Of a stretch of 64,000 nucleotides of DNA, positions 28,847-36,795 are shown piece after piece. The notes beneath the pieces were generated by a model that saw only the letters and a list, made by a program, of their open reading frames with translations, did not search any database and was not told where the DNA came from. The stretch covers positions 2,839,001-2,903,000 of the forward strand of contig CP119316.1 in assembly GCA_029202985.1 (NCBI GenBank). Reading direction: 5' to 3'. The stretch's first letter is position 1. Each line of letters starts with the position of its first letter. A program made the position numbers and the translations under genes. This DNA comes from Candidatus Andeanibacterium colombiense (GTDB lineage Bacteria; Pseudomonadota; Alphaproteobacteria; Sphingomonadales; Sphingomonadaceae).

Positions 28847-29758
28847 TCACTCCGCCGCGGCCGGCCAATTGGGCCGCATACCGTAGAACGACAGATTGAG
28901 CAGGACCTCGATCTGCCGGATCAGGCCGCCGGTGATCTTGAACACCTCCATGATCTGCCACGCGAACGGCCGATCGATCCCGATCGGCACGGTGCGTCCG
29001 TCGGTCAGGGTGATTTCGCGGACGGCGCCCGAATGGTCGAGGAACGAGAGGCTGAAGACCACGCCGAATTCTTCATCAATGATCGGATAGCGCCGGTCGC
29101 GGATGCGGGTCACAAAGCCGAAATATCCGGTGGCGAGCTGCTCGGCGGGGCCGAGTGCATAGAACGGCGTATCCCCCGGTTCGTCGAATTCAGGTGCGTG
29201 GGTCGCCATTACGCCATTGTCCATCCGGTCGCATTCAGGCGCGATCGGGGGGAATTTGGTGCCGTCGTTGAGCTGAAGCACTTCGAAATAGGCGTCTGCG
29301 GTGGCGGCCAGTTCCGCCCGGCTTGCGCGTTCGCTTTCGGGCACGCGCTCGCGCCAGAGGGGCATCGGCTCGCCGCGCGCTTCCAGCTTGGCCGGGCCAT
29401 CCTTGTAGAACAGGATCGGATCGCGCGAGACGACCGTTTCGGCTTCGGTCACCAACCCGTCTTCGAGCCGTAGGCGCAGGCCGAAGATCACCTCGCGCCC
29501 GCTTTCACGCATCACTCCGACAAAGCCGACCTGCTGCGCGACCGGATCGGCCGCGAATTGCTTATAGACTCCGCGGCCGCTGCAAGTGGCCCAGAAACCA
29601 TCGCCGATCTCGAGTTCCTGGCTGTTTTCGGTGAAGCGCGCGGCGGGCGCGAACGGCACTTGCGCGGCGTCGTTCGCCGCGAGCGCGTCGAGATAGGTTT
29701 CGGCGGCGTCGACCAAGGCTTGCCGATCGAGGCTGCCGGTTATGGAAAGCTGTCCCAT
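28847..29758 (-). CDS. Tandem SnoaL/NTF2-like protein, paralogue 1
   Basis: A 303-residue cytoplasmic protein without signal peptide. It appears to be two alpha+beta barrels of the NTF2 superfamily: the first from LVDAAETYLDALAANDAAQV with APAARFTENSQELEIGDGFW, the second from ELAATADAYFEVLQLNDGTK to the end, where WQIMEVFKITGGLIRQIEVL is the usual last strand pair. This superfamily includes ketosteroid isomerase, polyketide cyclases, dehydratases and the cofactor-free lyase LdpA of sphingomonads. It is transcribed away from paralogue 2 across a region with two operators. The ATG at 29758 has TGGAG upstream. The fold call is inference from pattern; the reaction is unknown. Confidence 0.7.
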   Translation of the reverse strand: MGQLSITGSLDRQALVDAAETYLDALAANDAAQVPFAPAARFTENSQELEIGDGFWATCSGRGVYKQFAADPVAQQVGFVGVMRESGREVIFGLRLRLEDGLVTEAETVVSRDPILFYKDGPAKLEARGEPMPLWRERVPESERASRAELAATADAYFEVLQLNDGTKFPPIAPECDRMDNGVMATHAPEFDEPGDTPFYALGPAEQLATGYFGFVTRIRDRRYPIIDEEFGVVFSLSFLDHSGAVREITLTDGRTVPIGIDRPFAWQIMEVFKITGGLIRQIEVLLNLSFYGMRPNWPAAAE

Positions 29759-29783
29759 CGGGTCTCCAGTATGTCTCAATATA

Positions 29784-29797
29784 ATCCCATGTGGGAC
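29784..29797 (-). promoter_or_regulatory. Operator of paralogue 1
   Basis: ATCCCATGTGGGAC differs from the consensus GTCCCATATGGGAC at two positions. On the minus strand it directly precedes and touches a TATATT hexamer about 25 bases before the start codon of the 28847-29758 gene, so a bound repressor would cover the -10. Confidence 0.65.
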
Positions 29798-29855
29798 TAG
29801 TAATGGCGTATCTCCCTGCTCCGGAATGTCAATCGAACAAAACGGCGGATCGTGA

Positions 29856-29883
29856 TTGACTGTCCCGAATGGGACTGTTAGCG
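29856..29883 (+). promoter_or_regulatory. Promoter with operator for paralogues 2 and 3
   Basis: TTGACT (29856-29861) is followed at once by GTCCCGAATGGGAC (29862-29875) and a weak -10 at about 29878-29883. Same layout as the promoters at 24.72 and 26.25 kb. Confidence 0.65.
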
Positions 29884-29950
29884 AGTCCACATAGCGCGGC
29901 ATTACGCTGCATTTGAGCCCGCACGACGGGCGATACATGGAGACCGGAAG

Positions 29951-30817
29951 ATGACCACGACGCGGCTGGAACTGGAGCGCGAGCGGCTGACCCGCGTGAT
30001 GGCGGACTATCTCGACGCGCTGGTCCGGCACGATGCGGGGGCGGTCAGGATCGCGCCGGTCGTGCGCAACACGGAAAACACCATTGCACTGCCGGTTGGT
30101 ACTGGCCTGTGGCGGACGATCCGCGCGCACCGGTCGGGTGGGCACGTGTTCGTGGATTCCGTGGCGGGCGAAGTGGAATATTGGGGCACGGTGGACGAGA
30201 ACGGCTCCGACACGATTTTCGGCGTGCGTCTGCGGGTGGAAGGCACGACGATCACCGAGATCGAGACGCTCGCGGTGCGCGGTTCGCCCGGGAAATTCTT
30301 CGAACCCGAAATCGTCAGCCAGGCCGAACCCGGGTTCCACGCGCCGATCCCTGAAGCGGAGCGGCGCCCACGCGCCGAGTTGGTCGCGATCGTCGATCTC
30401 TACTTCGATGCGATAGAACAGAGCGACGGCGGTCGGCTGCCAGTGATCGGCGATTGCCGCCGGCTGGTAAACGGTACGCTCGACAGCGTGATGGACGCCG
30501 ATCTCCTCGACCCGCTTGATGCCCATCGTGCGCTCGGCGTTGAAGAGCAGATGGACGCGGGCAATTACGCTTATATCGAGGCGCTGCGCGGCCGACGCTA
30601 TCCGATTGTCGACGAGGAGCGAGGGCTGGTGATCTGCCACTTGCTGTTCGATCATCCGGGCGACCGCCAGCGTGCCGACGGCGAGCTGGTCTACCACACA
30701 CCGAACACGATGATCGTATTCGAAGTGTTCAAGATCCGTGACGGGATTCTGGAGGAAGTGTGGGCGATCGGCACCGCGCTGCCCTATGGCATCGGATCGG
30801 GATGGAGCGCGCGATGA
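29951..30817 (+). CDS. Tandem SnoaL/NTF2-like protein, paralogue 2
   Basis: A 288-residue soluble protein related throughout to paralogues 1 and 3. Domain one has MADYLDALVRHDAGAVRIAP, RNTENTIALPVGTGLW and FGVRLRVEGTTITEIETLAV; domain two has LVAIVDLYFDAIEQSDGGRL, RRYPIVDEERGLVICHLLFD and MIVFEVFKIRDGILEEVWAI. Both halves end in the characteristic strand pair of SnoaL folds. The stop overlaps the next start as ATGA, so it is co-translated with paralogue 3 and may form a complex with it. Expression should follow the operator at 29862. Family assignment is moderate; no catalytic residues can be named with confidence. Confidence 0.72.
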   Translation: MTTTRLELERERLTRVMADYLDALVRHDAGAVRIAPVVRNTENTIALPVGTGLWRTIRAHRSGGHVFVDSVAGEVEYWGTVDENGSDTIFGVRLRVEGTTITEIETLAVRGSPGKFFEPEIVSQAEPGFHAPIPEAERRPRAELVAIVDLYFDAIEQSDGGRLPVIGDCRRLVNGTLDSVMDADLLDPLDAHRALGVEEQMDAGNYAYIEALRGRRYPIVDEERGLVICHLLFDHPGDRQRADGELVYHTPNTMIVFEVFKIRDGILEEVWAIGTALPYGIGSGWSAR

Positions 30818-31662
30818 CCGCTTCCACCGGCGAGCGCGCCCGCCTGATTGGCGCGATGGATGAATATCTCGCGGCGCTGGTCGATCGCGCGCCGGGCCGG
30901 CTGCGGCTGGCGCCGCATCTGCGTTCAACCGAGGACACGCAGGAACTCCCGCTCGGCTGCGGCATTTGGCGCACAATTCGTGGGCTCAAAGGCACATCGC
31001 ATTACTTCGTAGATGAAGCGACGGGCGAGGTCGAATACTGGGATGTGATGGATGAGATGGGCGGAGAGGCGATCCTGTCCATCCGGCTCAAGATTGAAGG
31101 CACAACTATCGCCGAGGGCGAGACGATCGTTACCCGCGTCGGTGCGTTCTTCAAGCCGGAAGCGCTGGCCGAGGATCCGGGAGACTTTCACCGCGTGATC
31201 GAGCCGGAGCAGCGACGCGGTCGCGAAGAACTGATCGAGGTGGTGAACCTCTATTTCGATGCGATCGAGCTTTCGCAGGGCGATATCGTGCCGGTGAACG
31301 ACGATTGCCGCCGGCTGGTGAATGGCGTGGTCGACAGTCTCGACGATCCGGATCAGCTGATCCCGGGCGAGGAGCACCGCGCACTCACCGTGTCCGAGCA
31401 GATCACCGCCGGGCATTATGCTTATATCGAGGCCCTGCGTGCGCGGCGCTTCCCGATCGTTGATGAGGAACGCGGGCTGGCGGTCTGTCATTTGGTGTTC
31501 GACCATCCGGGCGATCTTAAGCGGGCGGCGGGCGACATTCCGATCAAATGGCCCGGCAGCATGGTGTTCACCGAAGTGTTCAAGATCGTCGACGGTCGGA
31601 TCGAGGAGATCTGGGCGCTCGGCACGGCACCGCTGCCCTTCGGCAGCGGCAGCGGGTGGTAA
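30814..31662 (+). CDS. Tandem SnoaL/NTF2-like protein, paralogue 3
   Basis: A 282-residue protein that is the closest relative of paralogue 2: MDEYLAALVDRAPGRLRLAP, then STEDTQELPLGCGIWRTIRG, VVNLYFDAIELSQGDIVPVN, DCRRLVNGVVDSLDD, RRFPIVDEERGLAVCHLVFD and VFTEVFKIVDGRIEEIWALG. The last two blocks are nearly identical between the pair. It arose by local duplication. The start at 30814 is fixed by the ATGA overlap. Together with paralogue 1 this makes three two-domain copies in 2.9 kb, which is unusual, and suggests successive steps on one substrate or hetero-oligomers. Confidence 0.72.
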   Translation: MTASTGERARLIGAMDEYLAALVDRAPGRLRLAPHLRSTEDTQELPLGCGIWRTIRGLKGTSHYFVDEATGEVEYWDVMDEMGGEAILSIRLKIEGTTIAEGETIVTRVGAFFKPEALAEDPGDFHRVIEPEQRRGREELIEVVNLYFDAIELSQGDIVPVNDDCRRLVNGVVDSLDDPDQLIPGEEHRALTVSEQITAGHYAYIEALRARRFPIVDEERGLAVCHLVFDHPGDLKRAAGDIPIKWPGSMVFTEVFKIVDGRIEEIWALGTAPLPFGSGSGW

Positions 31663-31696
31663 GCCCCCGCGCAACCCCCAAGCAGAGGACAAGTTT

Positions 31697-32482
31697 ATGG
31701 TGCAGCTAAAACCGATCGTTCCCGTGCCGCCAATGCGCCGCGACATGGATCTCATCGCCAATCGCTTGCCCTCGACCCGCGACCTTGCCGGCCGTTCGAT
31801 CGCACTGGCATTCGACGACGGTGCGGGGCTGGTAATGGAACTGGGCGAAGCTGCCCTCCGCTGGGAAGCGCGCGAACCGAGTGGCAGGGTACAGGCAGGC
31901 GAGGATGCCTGGGACGCGGTCGAGATCCGGCCCGGCATCTTCTTCCTCGATTTTGCCGCCAGCGACGGGCGCTGCGCTTTTTCCAATGTGATCGATTTCA
32001 ACGCCGGGCGCGCGCTGACCGTGTGGAACGAGGTGACCGGCGAGGGAGACTCTGCCGATCTTTATGAAATGCTGCGGCCAGGGCGCATCGTTGGCATGGC
32101 GGGCAGCTACGTGCCGGTTGCGGAAACGCGCGATCTGCTTGGCAAGCGGCTCTATTGTGAATACAGCCCCGAAGCCGCGCTCGAGCATATCTACGTGAAC
32201 TCGAAGACGATCATTTGGCAGTGGCTGCTGAGCCCTGAGGCCCTCAAATACGAAGTGGGCATCGAGGCGGTGACGATGTGGAAGATCGCCGAAGAACTCT
32301 ATCTGATCTCGACCCGCGACCAGCCGCCGATGGAGCTGACTCTGCTGATCGACCTGCAGCAGATGCGCAATGTCGGGCGACTGTTTGGCTATAGCCCATA
32401 CGGCGTGCTCGACCGGAGGGTCGGCGCTACGGTGACCTTTCTCGGGAAGTTCGATTATCCGGCCGGTTATTTGCCGGGTTAG
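31697..32482 (+). CDS. MoaF-like protein
   Basis: A 261-residue protein with no signal peptide. Two calycin-like beta domains can be suspected: residues about 25-120 (LAGRSIALAFDDGAGLVMEL, then WDAVEIRPGIFFLDFAASDG) and 145-250 (LLGKRLYCEYSPEAALEHIY, then IAEELYLISTRDQPPMEL). The layout resembles MoaF, named from a molybdenum-cofactor operon but without proven enzymology, and now seen in several small-molecule degradation loci. It lies 34 bases after paralogue 3 with GAGG before the ATG, so it is the last gene of that operon. The MoaF relation is from memory of the family and moderate. Confidence 0.6.
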   Translation: MVQLKPIVPVPPMRRDMDLIANRLPSTRDLAGRSIALAFDDGAGLVMELGEAALRWEAREPSGRVQAGEDAWDAVEIRPGIFFLDFAASDGRCAFSNVIDFNAGRALTVWNEVTGEGDSADLYEMLRPGRIVGMAGSYVPVAETRDLLGKRLYCEYSPEAALEHIYVNSKTIIWQWLLSPEALKYEVGIEAVTMWKIAEELYLISTRDQPPMELTLLIDLQQMRNVGRLFGYSPYGVLDRRVGATVTFLGKFDYPAGYLPG

Positions 32483-32741
32483 GCGGCGCGGGCGAGGACT
32501 CTGTCAAACCAGGTGCACCGCTCGGTAACGCGTGAGGCTAGGGCAGAGCAATGCCCCGACCGGTGCTGTCAGACAAACTGGGGTGCTGTCTGATGGGGTG
32601 GACGCCCCCCGACGGCATTGAGGTGCCAAGATGTTGGTGTCAGGGTAACTTCGCCACCAGGGGCCGTCGGAGGACGGCAGCCGGGACTGTCAGACCAAAC
32701 GCGCTTGCTTGAAAAATAGGACGATCGGGGCGGGGCACGCC
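32483..32741. other. Non-coding remnant DNA before the IS6 pseudogene
   Basis: No credible gene. Two short blocks read as leftover transposon ends: TGTCAGACAAACTGGGGTGC followed by TGTCTGATGGGG (32567-32598), in which TCAGACA and TGTCTGA are inverted, and a similar CTGTCAGACCAAA at 32688-32700. The mix of partial repeats suggests several past insertions. Confidence 0.4.
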
Positions 32742-33460
32742 ATGCCCAAAGCCAAAAAAACAGCCAGCCCGTTCCGGTATCTCAACTCTTCACCAGAGGT
32801 GATCCGCCTGGTGGTGCTGATGTATGTCCGGTTTCCGCTCTTGCTAAGGAATGTCGAGGATCTGCTGCTTGAGCGCGCCATCGACATAAGTCACGAGGCC
32901 GTACGGTTCTGGTGGAACAGGTTCGGGCCGATGTTTGCGTCCGACATCGGCGTCAGCGCGTATCGCACATGCGGGGGCTTCCGTCGCTGACACCTCGACG
33001 AGACCTACGTCAACATCAACGGTGAAATCATTATCTGTGGCGCGCGGTGGATCACGAAGGAGAAATTTTAGAGTCCTTCGTCATGAAGAAACGAGACAAT
33101 CCGCGGCTTTGACGTTTATGAAGAAGGCGCTGAAGTGGCACGGACGCGCCGAGACAATCGTCACCACTCCTACCCAGCGGCCATGCGTGAAATGGGAAAT
33201 TTGGGTCGGCGCCAAATGGGGCGTTGGTTTAACAATCGGGGTGAAAACAGTCACCTTCCCCTGCGAAGACGGGAGCGGGATGCGGAGATCCGGCGGATGA
33301 AATCACTTCAGAAGTTCGCCTCAGTCCATGCCTCGGTTCACAATCATTTTAATTCAGAACGCCACCTCGTCGATCGAACGTCCTACAAGGCCCGCCGCTC
33401 AGCCGCATTGGCTGGGTGGTTAGGCGCCCCCAGTCCTGCTCCGGGCTATCTCAGCGATGG
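32742..33460 (+). pseudogene. IS6-family transposase, inactivated
   Basis: The full length of an IS6/IS26-type transposase can be followed in three frames: FRYLNSSPEVIRLVVLMYVR, FPLLLRNVEDLLLERAIDIS, FWWNRFGPMFASDIG, then HLDETYVNING with the first catalytic Asp, LWRAVDHEGEILESFVMKKR, FMKKALKWHGRAETIV, and the C-terminal LQKFASVHASVHNHFN-ERHL. A TGA at 32988 replaces the conserved Trp before HLDETY, and frame changes lie near 33035 and 33105. It is therefore dead. It closes the right side of the locus whose left side is bounded by the fragment at 23824-24030. Confidence 0.85.
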
Positions 33461-33481
33461 GAAAGTAAGTTAGGATAAGGA

Positions 33482-34039
33482 ATGATCCGCGAAATCCTGA
33501 AGATGGGCGACCCGCGGCTATTGGTGATCGCAAGGCCGGTTGAGGATCCTGCAGATCCGCAACTCGCCGGGATCATCGCCGACCTGTACGATACGATGCA
33601 TGCTGCCGGCGGGATCGGCATCGCTGCGCCGCAGGTCGGTATCGATCTACGCCTGATGATTTTCGGCTTCGAAGCCAATGCCCGCTATCCGGGCGAACTG
33701 CCTGTTCCAGCCACTACGCTTATCAATCCTTGGCTCGAACTGCTCACCGACGAGGTGGAGGAAGGTTGGGAAGGGTGCCTTTCGGTGCCGGGCATGCGCG
33801 GGCTTGTCCCCCGGGAGACCCACATTCAATACGGGGGGACACTCGAAGACGGCTCGCAACTGGCGCGCGAGGCACACGGTTTCCATGCACGGGTCTTCCA
33901 GCACGAATTCGATCACTTGAACGGCGTCCTTTATCCTCACCGGATCCGCGATCTAACCAAGTTCGGCTTCATCGAAGCGCTTTTCCCGGATGGCAGCCTT
34001 GCTGCGGTGGAAGACGCTGGTCAGTCTTTGCGGCAATAG
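33482..34039 (+). CDS. def: Peptide deformylase
   Basis: A 185-residue enzyme that removes the formyl group from nascent N-termini. All three metal and catalytic motifs are present: GIGIAAPQ (residues 44-51), EGCLS (97-101, metal ligand Cys99) and HEFDH (141-145, both His ligands and the catalytic Glu142). The start is seven residues before PRLLVIARPV, as in the family. It stands alone just after the IS6 relic, not next to fmt, so it is probably a second def in the genome. Such extra copies can be carried by accessory DNA and sometimes give tolerance to deformylase inhibitors; that is only inference. Confidence 0.95.
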   Translation: MIREILKMGDPRLLVIARPVEDPADPQLAGIIADLYDTMHAAGGIGIAAPQVGIDLRLMIFGFEANARYPGELPVPATTLINPWLELLTDEVEEGWEGCLSVPGMRGLVPRETHIQYGGTLEDGSQLAREAHGFHARVFQHEFDHLNGVLYPHRIRDLTKFGFIEALFPDGSLAAVEDAGQSLRQ

Positions 34040-34263
34040 CGAAGTCCGCGCGATCGTGCTGCTGGGTCGGACGGTAATAAAACCGTGGTACCGCAAACTG
34101 CTCCTCCGAACACTGCAAACGGGGAAAACGCTGCTCACAAGGCTGATCCGTCGCACACTCCAACGCGCGCGTCGCTCAAGCGGCATTGCTCGGCCCAGGA
34201 TAGCCATCATATTCTTAGAAACGAACCGATGCGGCCTCGTCCGGATGCACGCTTCATAGAACC
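34040..34263. other. Intergenic region with no recognised gene
   Basis: Between def and the small CxxC protein. Short open frames exist but none has a ribosome site or family-like sequence. I see no tRNA, strong hairpin or repeat. Confidence 0.4.
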
Positions 34264-34425
34264 TTAATGGAATTCTTCTTCCAGTAGCCAGAGCTTGTGC
34301 TTTTTTCGTCGAATATCCCTGCCGCAAGTTCGGCATTTCGCCACGTAATTATGGCCGTCCCACCGTACCTTGTGGCGCACGGGCCTGTGCCGGCCAAATC
34401 GGCAGAAGAGCCAAAAAAATCCCAT
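34264..34425 (-). CDS. 53-residue basic protein with a CxxC pair
   Basis: The product begins MGFFWLFCRFGRHRPVRHKV, continues with NYVAKCRTCGRDIRRKKHKL and ends in acidic WLLEEEFH. One CxxC (CRTC) and Cys8 with His13 could bind a metal as a small zinc ribbon. The ATG at 34425 has GGGGG seven bases upstream, better than the further in-frame ATG at 34461. The upstream region is markedly AT-rich, as for a strong promoter. Similar short basic CxxC proteins are scattered in sphingomonads and unnamed; a nucleic-acid-binding role would fit the charge. No function can be assigned. Confidence 0.6.
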   Translation of the reverse strand: MGFFWLFCRFGRHRPVRHKVRWDGHNYVAKCRTCGRDIRRKKHKLWLLEEEFH

Positions 34426-34683
34426 AGATTGCCCCCTGTTCGAGGAGTACAATACTAACATTTGGTAGGATTAATCGCCAATTAGACATTGATGATATTT
34501 GTATCAATTTGTATCGGCGATTTGGTAAAATTAACTACGCCTGGTATTTAGACCTACCGAAAATTGCCTGTCAGTCCTGTACTTGCATCCATCCGGCCTC
34601 GAAGGGGCAGCGCTCGGTCGGCGAATGTCAGCTTCTGACAGGAATGCGTGTGGAGCGGATTTTTGTAGATCGGCTGCCGAGCT
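34426..34683. other. AT-rich intergenic region
   Basis: From about 34440 to 34550 the sequence is clearly richer in A and T than its surroundings and holds the promoter of the small CxxC gene, presumably. An 88-codon frame at 34509-34775 runs into the end of the SDR gene and does not look like a protein. ATGTCAGCTTCTGACAG-type short inverted repeat occurs near 34626-34641. Confidence 0.35.
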
Positions 34684-35382
34684 CTACCATTCCTCGTGGA
34701 AGGGCCTCACTTCGGCGAGAAATGACCATGCGTCACGGGGCTGATGCGCGAGATGATAGATTTCGCCTGCGATAGAGGCGGGGGAGATGAAGAAGTCATC
34801 GTGTGCCTCGGGCAGTCGTTCGCGCTGCCAGGGAACATCAATTACCGCATCGATTATGAGATAGGCGACATGGACGCCTTGGGGACCCAAATCGCGCGCA
34901 AGCGCTTCCGCGAGAATGCGCTGTGCCGCCTTGGTTGGCGCAAAGCCGGCAAAGGCCGCGCGGCCGCGCTGCGACGAAGTATTGCCAGTAACGATGATGG
35001 CCCCTTCACCGGCCTCGATCATCGCCGGCGTCGCGAGGCGCGCGAGGCTGAACAGTGCCATCGCGTTGATCTCGAAATTGTCGCGCAATGTCTTGGCGTC
35101 CACCTGCGAGAAGGTGCCGAAGGCGCCCCCAACCGCATTGTGGACGATCACCTTTGGATTGCCGATCCGCTTTATCGCGTCCGTCAGGGCGAGGTCGTCG
35201 CTCACATCGCAGGGTACAGCGAAGGTGTCGGGGATTTCGCGTTCGAGCGCGGCAAGCCGCTCGGAGTCGCGCGCCATCATGGCTACCCGATATCCTCCTT
35301 CGGCGAAACGCCGCACCGTGGCTGCCCCCGTGCCAGGGCCCACTCCGGTCACCAGGGCTAGCGGTTTGGTCGTATCGGTCAT
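34684..35382 (-). CDS. Short-chain dehydrogenase/reductase-like protein lacking the catalytic tyrosine
   Basis: A 232-residue Rossmann-fold protein. The cofactor motif is TGVGPGTG (residues 12-19), with CDVSDD at 58-63. The NNAG motif reads HNAVG (81-85). The catalytic serine region is VTGNTSSQRG, but the YxxxK motif reads FAPTK (147-151): the catalytic Tyr is Phe while Lys151 is kept. In classical SDRs the Tyr is the acid-base, so the enzyme may be inactive as a dehydrogenase or use another chemistry. It follows the isomerase gene with a four-base overlap, in an operon read from the HxlR regulator. Confidence 0.85.
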   Translation of the reverse strand: MTDTTKPLALVTGVGPGTGAATVRRFAEGGYRVAMMARDSERLAALEREIPDTFAVPCDVSDDLALTDAIKRIGNPKVIVHNAVGGAFGTFSQVDAKTLRDNFEINAMALFSLARLATPAMIEAGEGAIIVTGNTSSQRGRAAFAGFAPTKAAQRILAEALARDLGPQGVHVAYLIIDAVIDVPWQRERLPEAHDDFFISPASIAGEIYHLAHQPRDAWSFLAEVRPFHEEW

Positions 35383-35972
35383 GCTGCCATCTCCAGACGC
35401 GCGAGTTCCTCGCGCACGAAATCAAGTCGGTCATTGCCGAAGAACATCGCATCGCCGACGAAGATCGTCGGTGAGCCAAAGACGCCGCGCCGGGCCGCTT
35501 CGTTGGTGTTGGCTATATATTTTTCGAACATTTCAGGGCTGTCGATCCGGCTCTTGATGGTCGCGAGGTCGATGTCGGCATCGGCCAGAGCGGCGACAAC
35601 ATCGTCGGCGTTTGCAAGGGTCTTGGCCTCGCTCCACAGTGCCCTGAAAAGGGTGAGCGCCACTGTCAGCGCGTCATCGCTTGTTGTTGCCGCCAGCACC
35701 GCCCGGGAGCATGCGTCCGCATCGTTCGCCGACATGTTGGACGGATTAAACGACACGCCAGAGCGCGTCGCCCATCGCTCAAGATCGACGCGCGCATAGC
35801 GGCCCTTGGGTTCGCAGGTCAGGCTGGTCGGCACATTGCCTACCAGTTTCATGACCTTGTGCAGATCTACGGGACGCAGCGCGATATCGAGGTCCATCGC
35901 TGAGAGTTGGGTCAGCGCGAGATAGGTGTAGGGACTGCGAAATTCGAGGAACAGTTCGATACTTTGTGTCAT
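35379..35972 (-). CDS. 2-hydroxychromene-2-carboxylate isomerase / DsbA-like thioredoxin-fold protein
   Basis: A 197-residue GST-kappa-type protein. The N-terminal FLEFRSPYTYLALTQL carries the active-site Ser (Ser13) in the same place as in HCCA isomerases of naphthalene degradation, and GVFGSPTIFVGDAMFFGNDR near residues 167-186 is the conserved C-terminal thioredoxin element. The helical domain lies between. The ATG at 35972 overlaps the stop of the HxlR gene as ATGA-type overlap. Its role would be glutathione-dependent isomerisation of a small aromatic; other DsbA-family oxidoreductases share the fold, so the substrate stays open. Confidence 0.82.
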   Translation of the reverse strand: MTQSIELFLEFRSPYTYLALTQLSAMDLDIALRPVDLHKVMKLVGNVPTSLTCEPKGRYARVDLERWATRSGVSFNPSNMSANDADACSRAVLAATTSDDALTVALTLFRALWSEAKTLANADDVVAALADADIDLATIKSRIDSPEMFEKYIANTNEAARRGVFGSPTIFVGDAMFFGNDRLDFVREELARLEMAA

Positions 35973-36469
35973 TGATTTTCTTCCGATAAGGGCGTCAGGA
36001 GACGGCGAACAGCGGGATCGGCACCAGGGCCCGGACGTAGCTCGACCCGCTCTAAGGGCACCACCTTGCCCGTCTCCCGGTCGACGACCGCGATCTGGAG
36101 CGCCCGCCCGGTTTCGCGGTCGATCGTTTCGATAGACGGCGCGCCGTGTCCGGTTGCATCCCAGCGGTCTCCCCATTCGCGCAGCGCAATGTTGACCTTC
36201 CACAGGTCACGCCCCTTGGCGGTCAGCCTGTATGCATCGCGCGGCGGGCGCTCCTGATAGCGTGCGCGCTCGGCGATCCCCGACTGGACGAGGTGCTTGA
36301 GCCGGGCCGCCAGCGTGGCAGCGGGAATACCGGTGCTCTCGCGCAACTCGTCATACCGGCTCAGCCCAAAGTACAGATCCCGGATGATAAGGAATGCCCA
36401 ACGGTCACCGATGAGCTCAAGCGCGCCAGCGATCGAGCACCGCATCCCGGCGAAGGATTTCGACTTCAT
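35969..36469 (-). CDS. HxlR-family transcriptional regulator
   Basis: A 166-residue protein. The HxlR winged helix covers residues about 10-100: CSIAGALELIGDRWAFLIIR, DLYFGLSRYDELRESTGIPA, TLAARLKHLVQSGI and DAYRLTAKGRDLW. A C-terminal extension of about 60 residues (IDRETGRALQIAVVDRETGK) forms a small beta domain that is often seen in this subgroup. It is the first gene of a three-gene operon (regulator, isomerase, SDR). The perfect palindrome 16 bases upstream is probably its own operator. Confidence 0.9.
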   Translation of the reverse strand: MKSKSFAGMRCSIAGALELIGDRWAFLIIRDLYFGLSRYDELRESTGIPAATLAARLKHLVQSGIAERARYQERPPRDAYRLTAKGRDLWKVNIALREWGDRWDATGHGAPSIETIDRETGRALQIAVVDRETGKVVPLERVELRPGPGADPAVRRLLTPLSEENQ

Positions 36470-36484
36470 GGAGCGTGTCCCGTA

Positions 36485-36501
36485 ACTTCAATTATTGAAG
36501 T
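36485..36501 (-). promoter_or_regulatory. Palindromic operator of the HxlR operon
   Basis: ACTTCAAT-T-ATTGAAGT is a perfect 17-base palindrome immediately upstream of the hxlR-like gene. HxlR proteins bind such sites as dimers, commonly at their own promoter. Confidence 0.65.
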
Positions 36502-36702
36502 AACCGAGGTGAGAGGACCGCGCAAGCCTCTTTCGTGACCGGCAGCTTAGGTGCAAAGGCACAAATCGACCGCGAGGCACACCCATGCGGGCGACCGAAC
36601 TCTACGACCTTTTCCTACGCAGTGGCACGTAGGGTGGTTTCTATGTGATTGTTGGTCGGGAAACTGCTCGCCGCGTATATTACGCTAAGCTATTGAAAAG
36701 CA

Positions 36703-36778
<76 letters not shown>

Positions 36779-36795
36779 GATCCGCCGCCTCTGCG

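Noticed and set aside
29759..30976. Upstream extension of the 28847-29758 gene over the divergent gene
   Set aside because: The frame stays open but would cross the two operators and run antisense to paralogues 2 and 3; homology among paralogues begins at 29758.
34509..34775. Possible 88-residue protein (MYRRFGKINYAWYLDL...)
   Set aside because: No ribosome site, overlaps the end of the SDR gene, and the sequence has no protein-like pattern.
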